This document shows, one piece after another, positions 58,819 to 64,000 of a stretch of DNA of 64,000 nt. The first letter of the stretch is position 1, and each line of letters opens with the position of its first letter. This stretch comes from Chloroflexota bacterium (lineage in GTDB: Bacteria; Chloroflexota; UBA11872), in contig JAPPLN010000001.1 of the NCBI GenBank assembly GCA_028874175.1, positions 88,296-152,295 on the forward strand, read 5' to 3'. The position numbers were made by a program, and so were the translations under genes. A model generated the notes under the pieces. The model made no database searches. It worked only from the letters and a program-made list of their open reading frames with translations, and was not told the DNA's origin.

Positions 58819-60318
58819 GTGAATGTGACGTTCGAGTCGTTGCTCGCGGATCTGCCGGGGGTGGAGCTGGTGCATACCGCCGGCGCACCAATCCGCGATA
58901 TTGCTCACGATTCACGGGACGTGAAACCAGGAAGTTGTTTTGTTTGCCGGCGAGGTCTACGGGTCGACGGCCACGACTATGTGCCCGCCGCTCTGGCCGC
59001 GGGAGCCGCGGCAGTCGTGGCGGAACGTCCGGTTGAGATACCTGCTGACGTTGGCTTGGCGATCGTGCCGGACGGTCGCGTGGCGCTGGCCAGCCTGGCG
59101 CGGCGATTTTGGGGCGAGCCGGACCGCCGGCTGGGGCTGGTTGGGGTAACCGGCACGGACGGCAAGACCAGCACCTCACGACTCATTGCCTGGATGCTGG
59201 GCGCATATGGGCCCGGGGTCGGCGAGCTGACGACCGTCAACACGCGGGCTGGCGGGGTTGACCTTGAAAAAGCTGGGCGGCTAACGACCCCGGAGGCTCC
59301 GGTCGTGGCGCGGCTGTTGGCCCAAATGGCGGGGGGCGGGGATGCCTGGGCCGTCGTGGAGGTGGCGTCGCACGCCCTGGAACTGGCGCGCGTGGACGGC
59401 TTTGCCTTCGACCGGGCCGTGATCACCAACGTGACCCATGAGCATCTCGATCTGCACGGCTCGCTGGAGGCCTATCGCGCGGCCAAGCGTCGGTTGCTTG
59501 ACCTGCTGGCACAGGGTCCGGACGACGGGCGGGGCAAGGCTGCGGTACTCAATGCCGACGATCAGGTGACGTCTGGCTTCGCCGTCGGGTGCCCGGTTGA
59601 CGTCGTGACCTTCGGGAAAACCAATCCGGCCGACGTATCGGCACGCCGCGCTGGCGTCACGCCTGACGGCCTGGTGGTCGCCGGCTCATCGCCGTGGGGC
59701 AATTGGGAAGCGCGGACGCGCCTGCGCGGGCGTTGGAACGTCGCAAACGTGGCCGCTGCCGTGGCTTGCGTCGGCAGCATCACGAGCGACGTGTCGGCCG
59801 GCGTGGAGCGGCTTGCGTCGTTCGCTCCCGTGAAGGGTCGGATGGAGACCATTGCGGCAGGTCAGCCGTTCCAGGTGATTGTGGACTTCGCGCACACGCC
59901 CGCCGCGCTGGCTGCTTGTCTGGCGGAGGTCCGGACGTACACCCACGGCCGGGTGCTGGCCGTGTTTGGCAGCGCTGGGGACCAGGACGAGGAGAAGCGC
60001 CCGATGCTGGGCCGCGCCGCGGCGGAGGGCGCGGACGTGGCGATCGTCACCAACGAGGATCCGCGACGGGAACGCCCAGAGGACATTGCGCGGGCCGTGA
60101 TCGCGGGGAGCACCGGCGGCGGTGCGCGCTTTGAGACCGTTCACGACCGGCGCGAGGCCATCGCTCGGGCGTTCGAACTGGCTCGCGCGGGCGACGCCGT
60201 GGTGCTGGCCGGCAAGGGCCATGAGCAGTCGATTCAGTTCGCCGACCACGAAGAGCCGTGGGACGAAGCCGGAGCCGCGCGCGATGCGCTGGCCGATCTG
60301 GGTTACGGCGGAGGCTGA
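58819..60318 (+). CDS. murE: UDP-N-acetylmuramoyl-tripeptide synthetase (MurE)
   Basis: A 499-residue Mur ligase adding the third residue to the peptidoglycan stem. DSRDVKPGSCFVCRRGLRVD is the N-terminal UDP-MurNAc-binding block, GVTGTDGKTSTSRL (residues 110-123) the ATP P-loop, and TTPEAPVVARLL the next segment. VITNVTHEHLDLHGSLEAY and VLAGKGHEQSIQF follow. The third-residue selectivity loop reads NEDPRRERP rather than DNPR, so the amino acid (meso-diaminopimelate, lysine or ornithine) is not fixed. Start GTG 58819. It is convergent with the Fe-S carrier gene. Confidence 0.92.
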   Translation: MNVTFESLLADLPGVELVHTAGAPIRDIAHDSRDVKPGSCFVCRRGLRVDGHDYVPAALAAGAAAVVAERPVEIPADVGLAIVPDGRVALASLARRFWGEPDRRLGLVGVTGTDGKTSTSRLIAWMLGAYGPGVGELTTVNTRAGGVDLEKAGRLTTPEAPVVARLLAQMAGGGDAWAVVEVASHALELARVDGFAFDRAVITNVTHEHLDLHGSLEAYRAAKRRLLDLLAQGPDDGRGKAAVLNADDQVTSGFAVGCPVDVVTFGKTNPADVSARRAGVTPDGLVVAGSSPWGNWEARTRLRGRWNVANVAAAVACVGSITSDVSAGVERLASFAPVKGRMETIAAGQPFQVIVDFAHTPAALAACLAEVRTYTHGRVLAVFGSAGDQDEEKRPMLGRAAAEGADVAIVTNEDPRRERPEDIARAVIAGSTGGGARFETVHDRREAIARAFELARAGDAVVLAGKGHEQSIQFADHEEPWDEAGAARDALADLGYGGG

Positions 60319-60331
60319 GAGAAGCCGCCGG

Positions 60332-60799
60332 TCAGGCGGTGCAGCCCCCCGGCTTTACACCACCGCCGTTGGTGTTGAAGGAGCTGCCGCAGCCGCAGGT
60401 CTGCTCTGCGCTCGGGTTCCTGACCGTGAAACCGCGGCCCATCATGCTGTCGATGAAGTCGATTTCGGCCCCGACCATCATGTGGGCGCTGGAGCTGTCC
60501 AGGAAGATGTCCACGCCGCGCGATTCCAACACGATGTCGGTGGGCTCGGGGGCGCGGGCGATGGCCATGGCGTACTGGTTGCCGGCGCAGCCGCCGCCCA
60601 TCACGGCTACCTTGAGAGCTCCGTAGGGCTCTCCCTTGCCCTCCAGAATCCCGCGAAAGGCGCGGGCGGCGCGTTGGGTCAGCGACACCGCGGCGGCCGG
60701 TTCGGGAGCTGGCGGCGCAGCCATTGGCAGCGACATCCGCTCGGCCGGTGGCTGGTCCTGAGGCAGGCCAATGCGTTCGCCCGTTTCTACCGCGCTCAT
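60332..60799 (-). CDS. A-type iron-sulfur carrier (HesB/IscA/ErpA family)
   Basis: A 155-residue protein. A proline/alanine-rich lead of about 38 residues precedes the HesB domain (about 39-142). The three iron-sulfur ligands Cys71 (MGGGCAGNQY), Cys135 and Cys137 (CGCGSS) keep the canonical 64-residue and one-residue spacing. It receives or delivers Fe-S clusters. Start ATG 60799. The unusual lead and Gly-rich end are lineage additions. It is convergent with murE (13 bp) and divergent from the DHH gene. Confidence 0.88.
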   Translation of the reverse strand: MSAVETGERIGLPQDQPPAERMSLPMAAPPAPEPAAAVSLTQRAARAFRGILEGKGEPYGALKVAVMGGGCAGNQYAMAIARAPEPTDIVLESRGVDIFLDSSSAHMMVGAEIDFIDSMMGRGFTVRNPSAEQTCGCGSSFNTNGGGVKPGGCTA

Positions 60800-60990
60800 G
60801 CGATCCCCCAGCGACTGTTGGACACAGATTTCCGTTCGCTCCCCTGAACCTAGCACGCGAAGACCATCTGCTGGTAACGGGACCCCCGCATGGCCCACTG
60901 CGCCGATAAGATGGGCGCAGACTGCGCTTCGACGCCCAAGGACACTCAGCCATCCACGACGCATCCTGTCAGCCTGACGCACGCGGCGCG

Positions 60991-61974
60991 GTGGTGGCTC
61001 AGATTCGGCGGGCCAGGCGTCCGCTGATCGTCTCGCATCGGAACCCAGACCCCGACAGCCTTGGATCGGCCCTTGGGCTGGCGGCGATTCTTGAGGCGTG
61101 GGGCGCGTCGCCCGTGTTGGCGGTCAATCAGCCCGAGAACATCGACGCGGTGATGGCCTCGATCCCGGGAACCTCGCGGTTCCGGGCCTTGACCGCTGAC
61201 TTGCTGGCGCCGCCGCCGGAGGGACGACCGTTTGACGTCCTCTTTTCTGTCGACACGGCCAGCATCGATCTGTTGAGCGCCGACGAACGGGTCCGATCGG
61301 CGTTGCGCGCGATTCGTCCGATCGTGAACATTGACCACCACGTCACCAACGAGCAATACGGCGACGTGAACTACGTGGTCTCGGACGCCGCCGCCGCGGC
61401 GGAAGTGATCTGGATGCTGTTGAGCACGCTGGGCGGCGGCATTTCGCGCGAAGGCGCGATCGCGCTTCAGGCCGGGCTGGTGGCCGACACGCTGGGGTTC
61501 CAGACCAAGGAGACCGGACCGCGTACGCTGCGGGCGGCTGCCGCGCTGCAAGCGCTGGGCGGCGTCACGTCGGACATCCCCCGCAGGGTGCTCAACGTGC
61601 GAACCTTCGAAGCGTCCCGACTGCTGGGCGCGGCGCTGGCCGCGGCGGTGCGGTCGGAGGATGGACGGGTGGTCTGGACGCAGGTCAGCGCCCGCATGGC
61701 GGCGGACGTGGGCGCTCGCATTGCCGACTCGCAGGGCATTCCAAACGCCTTGCAAGACGTCGCGGATGCGGAGGCGGTGGCCGTGTTCTACGAAGCGGAC
61801 GCTTCGCGCACGCGTGTGAGCCTGCGATCACGGGGCCCACGGATCGACGGCGTCGCCGCGGCGTTCGGCGGTGGCGGCCATGCGCTGGCGGCGGGCGCCA
61901 CCGTGACCGAGCCGCTCGACGTCGCGACCGAGCAGGTACTGGCGCGCTTGGGCGAGGCACTCAACGGACAATAG
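60991..61974 (+). CDS. nrnA: DHH-family phosphoesterase, NrnA-like
   Basis: A 327-residue DHH/DHHA1 protein. LIVSHRNPDPDSLGSALGLA (first motif, near residue 13), LFSVDTASIDLL (Asp), VNIDHHVTNEQYG (the DHH motif near 112), LVADTLGFQTKET and the C-terminal GGGGHALAAGATV (DHHA1) are all present. Such enzymes degrade nanoRNA (oligoribonucleotides) and 3'-phosphoadenosine 5'-phosphate. Start GTG 60991 or GTG 60994; no clear ribosome-binding site. Followed by a lipoprotein. Confidence 0.88.
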   Translation: MVAQIRRARRPLIVSHRNPDPDSLGSALGLAAILEAWGASPVLAVNQPENIDAVMASIPGTSRFRALTADLLAPPPEGRPFDVLFSVDTASIDLLSADERVRSALRAIRPIVNIDHHVTNEQYGDVNYVVSDAAAAAEVIWMLLSTLGGGISREGAIALQAGLVADTLGFQTKETGPRTLRAAAALQALGGVTSDIPRRVLNVRTFEASRLLGAALAAAVRSEDGRVVWTQVSARMAADVGARIADSQGIPNALQDVADAEAVAVFYEADASRTRVSLRSRGPRIDGVAAAFGGGGHALAAGATVTEPLDVATEQVLARLGEALNGQ

Positions 61975-62129
61975 ATTCGCGGGTCACGTAACGTCGGGAC
62001 GGTCAATTGCGGTTTCATAGTGACCAAAGGCTCGGGACCTGTCGTTGTTAGACTCGGCGCACGCTAGACGAGCGTCGTGGCTGCTTGGTTGAGTCCGAGC
62101 CAGATGCTCGATAAAGGCTGCGGCGACTG

Positions 62130-62981
62130 TTGATGACCACCCTGCAACGCTGCGCTACACGAGCGAGGTCCCGCGCCAGGACTTCGATTCGCTGCATGGG
62201 CCTGTGGCTCGTTCTCGCTGCGATGGCCGCGTGCAATGGTGATGTCGCCGAGACACCCAGTGTGATGGTGCCCACGCGGCCGCCACCCGCCGCCGAGATC
62301 CCGGCGCCAATCGTCGCGGGGACACCGATGACGACGACAGTACCCGTGGCGGCCGCGCCGCGCGCTTCCGCAACGCTCACGCCGACCGCGCTGGCGGTGC
62401 CCGCTACCACACCCACGCTGCCCGCCGCAACGCCCGCCGCCACTGCGCCACCGACGCAGTCGCCTACGGCAAGCGGTACGGTGGTGCCGCCTTCACCAAG
62501 TCCGTCGCCAACCGCTCCGCCGGCTGAATCTCCGTCGCCGCCCCCCGACCCAACCACTGCGCCCGCCACGGCATCGCCGACAGCGACCCAGGCGCCGGTG
62601 GCGCCGCCCTCGCCGAGTCCCTCGCCGGCGCCCACCCCGCTGCGCGCGAACATCGGTCGCATCGCCACCGCCCTCACCGTGGATGGTCTCCAGCGGCCCC
62701 AGGACTTGTCAGACGTATTTGGGCTTGACGATCGCATCTACATCAGCGTTGAGTTCCGCGATGTACGCCAGGGCGCTCGGCTCGGTTTCCGCTGGAGTTC
62801 CGGCAATTGCGGCGGCGAATACGAGACAGGCCCGCAGCGGCCGCTGCGCCGCGGCTACTTTGCGTTCTACGTGGACGAGACGAACTGCGTCGGCAAGCAC
62901 GCCGTTGAAATCACGGTGGACGGCGCCGTGGCGGCTGAGACCTCATTCATGGTGGTGGACCAGCCAAGCGTTGCGCGTTAG
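62130..62981 (+). CDS. Proline/threonine-rich lipoprotein with C-terminal beta domain
   Basis: A 283-residue protein. A basic start and LWLVLAAMAAC give a lipobox with Cys35. Residues about 40-180 are a low-complexity P/T/A/S spacer (repeats such as PSPSPSPTAPP), and about 180-283 a compact domain (NIGRIATALTVDGLQRPQDL, RLGFRWSSGNCGGEYETG, GYFAFYVDETNCVGKHAVEI) with two Cys that could pair. It is likely held on the outer face of the membrane, its domain pushed out by the spacer. No named family is recognised. Start ATG 62130 or 62133, then ATG 62196 would also keep the lipobox. Confidence 0.7.
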   Translation: MMTTLQRCATRARSRARTSIRCMGLWLVLAAMAACNGDVAETPSVMVPTRPPPAAEIPAPIVAGTPMTTTVPVAAAPRASATLTPTALAVPATTPTLPAATPAATAPPTQSPTASGTVVPPSPSPSPTAPPAESPSPPPDPTTAPATASPTATQAPVAPPSPSPSPAPTPLRANIGRIATALTVDGLQRPQDLSDVFGLDDRIYISVEFRDVRQGARLGFRWSSGNCGGEYETGPQRPLRRGYFAFYVDETNCVGKHAVEITVDGAVAAETSFMVVDQPSVAR

Positions 62982-63048
62982 TGATTGACCGCATGCTTGC
63001 CGCCGTGGTTTGCTGCGGCCCGACCTTCCTGCCACTGCGAGCCGACCC

Positions 63049-64000
63049 GTGAAAATCACTGAAGTCACGGCCGAGCTGTACGCCAAGCCGTACGACACGC
63101 CAATCAGCAACGGCAAATACACCTACACCGCCTCCAAGAACGTGGCCGTGCGGATTTCAACGGACGATGGTTTGGAGGGCTTTGGGATTTGCGGCGCGGG
63201 CGGTATAGCGGCCACAGCGCAGGGTGACGCCACCATCGCCACCGTCAACGACATGCGGCAGGCCCTGATTGGCGAGGACCCGCGCAATGTCGAGCGGATC
63301 TGGGACTCCCTCTACCAGCCCAAGATCTTTGGCCGCAAGGGGCTGACGACCAGGGCCATTTCGGCCATCGACATCGCACTCTGGGACATCGTCGCCAAGT
63401 CCTTTGAGTGCCCCCTTTACCAGGTGCTCGGTGGCTTCACCGACGAGGTCCGCGCCTACATTGCCGGTGGCTACTACGCCGAGGGTAAGGGCCTGGCCGA
63501 GTTGCAGGACGAGATGCTGGGCTACGTGGAGCAGGGCGCTAACGCCGTCAAGATGAAAGTCGGCGCGGTCCCGCTGCGTGAAGACGAGGTCCGCATTCGC
63601 GCCGTCCGTGACGCCATCGGTCCCGATGTCGACCTGCTCGTGGACGCCAACAACGCCTACGTGCAGGCCGACGCCGTTCGCATGGCCCGCATCCTTGAGG
63701 AATACGACGCCTTCTGGTTCGAGGAGCCGGTCTCACCCGACAACATGCGCGGCAGTGCCGCGACAGCCCGATCGTCAACGGTTCCGGTCGCCGCCGGCGA
63801 GAACGAATACACCCGCTGGGGATTCCGCGAACTCCTCGAGACTGGCGCTGTGGACATCCTCAATCCCGACGCGATGGTGCTGGGCGGGATCACCGAATAC
63901 CGCAAGGTCGCCGCGCTTGCGGCGGCCTACGAGATTCCGATCGCGCCGCACGGCCTGCAGGAAATCCACATCCACCTCTTGGCGGCCTTCCCTATGCCGC
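63049..64000 (+). CDS. Mandelate racemase/muconate lactonising enzyme family protein (cut by window edge)
   Basis: An enolase-superfamily gene running off the right edge after 317 codons. It opens MKITEVTAELYAKPYDTPI from GTG 63049. AVKMKVGAVPLREDEVRIRA carries the KxK catalytic pair, DLLVDANNAYVQADAVRMAR the first metal Asp, AFWFEEPVSPDN the Glu, and PVAAGENEYTRWGFRELLET the next Glu. NPDAMVLGGITEYRKVAALA and PIAPHGLQEIHIH (catalytic His-type) follow. It abstracts a proton next to a carboxylate of a sugar acid or similar substrate. The last portion of the barrel lies outside the window. Confidence 0.9.
   Translation, partial: MKITEVTAELYAKPYDTPISNGKYTYTASKNVAVRISTDDGLEGFGICGAGGIAATAQGDATIATVNDMRQALIGEDPRNVERIWDSLYQPKIFGRKGLTTRAISAIDIALWDIVAKSFECPLYQVLGGFTDEVRAYIAGGYYAEGKGLAELQDEMLGYVEQGANAVKMKVGAVPLREDEVRIRAVRDAIGPDVDLLVDANNAYVQADAVRMARILEEYDAFWFEEPVSPDNMRGSAATARSSTVPVAAGENEYTRWGFRELLETGAVDILNPDAMVLGGITEYRKVAALAAAYEIPIAPHGLQEIHIHLLAAFPMP

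Overview
The window is GC-rich bacterial chromosome, roughly two-thirds G+C by eye, with many GTG and TTG starts and tightly overlapping genes. The lineage looks like Chloroflexota, of the Dehalococcoidia/SAR202 kind. This is inferred from the mix of a MutL-like ASKHA protein with a linked companion, a UbiE/MenG-type quinone methyltransferase, a FemX-type protein beside murE, a secreted GH protein carrying a W/F/Y-rich N-terminal repeat and a P/T/A-rich linker, and a large set of Gfo/Idh/MocA, TIM-barrel isomerase, hydantoinase, LLM and sulfatase genes. No rRNA, tRNA, CRISPR array, prophage or intact insertion sequence was seen.

0-5.2 kb: a cut-off ribbon-helix-helix gene, a thioredoxin-NHL gene whose redox cysteine codon is an in-frame TGA (a likely selenocysteine protein), a cupin, an LLM oxidoreductase, a hicBA pair and the decayed remains of a second toxin-antitoxin pair. 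5.5-11.2 kb: the mutagenic translesion cassette imuA-imuB-dnaE2. 11.3-16.5 kb: an accessory stretch with a DUF3224 protein, dispersed repeats, a protein of repeated amphipathic helices, an MDR dehydrogenase, two tandem paralogous membrane-anchored proteins and two paralogous peptides of about 30 residues with a conserved leader.

16.5-28.9 kb: a catabolic region with hydantoinase A/B, an Asp/Glu racemase-like enzyme, Gfo/Idh/MocA, cupin, SDR, MFS, DUF4432, a thioesterase, a deoxyribosyltransferase-like protein and a sulfatase. 28.9-45.1 kb: mixed genes including a Cys-motif membrane protein, an Eis-like acetyltransferase, gltX, two TIM-barrel isomerases, a methyltransferase, two Gfo/Idh/MocA genes (one lacking the nucleotide-binding half), Nudix, HAD, a sialidase-like protein, YbdK, an HtrA-type protease and a nitrilase-nadE pair that probably makes NAD from glutamine.

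45.3-62 kb: housekeeping. It holds argS, the MutL-like pair, a secreted GH protein with a clear promoter and terminator, then a packed run rsmI-metG-tatD-prenyl synthase-menG-femX-murE (translation, isoprenoid quinone and peptidoglycan), an A-type Fe-S carrier and an NrnA-like DHH phosphoesterase. The window ends in a lipoprotein and an enolase-superfamily gene cut off by the right edge. The strongest new signal is the Sec-type thioredoxin-NHL gene with a hairpin in the right place for a bacterial SECIS.
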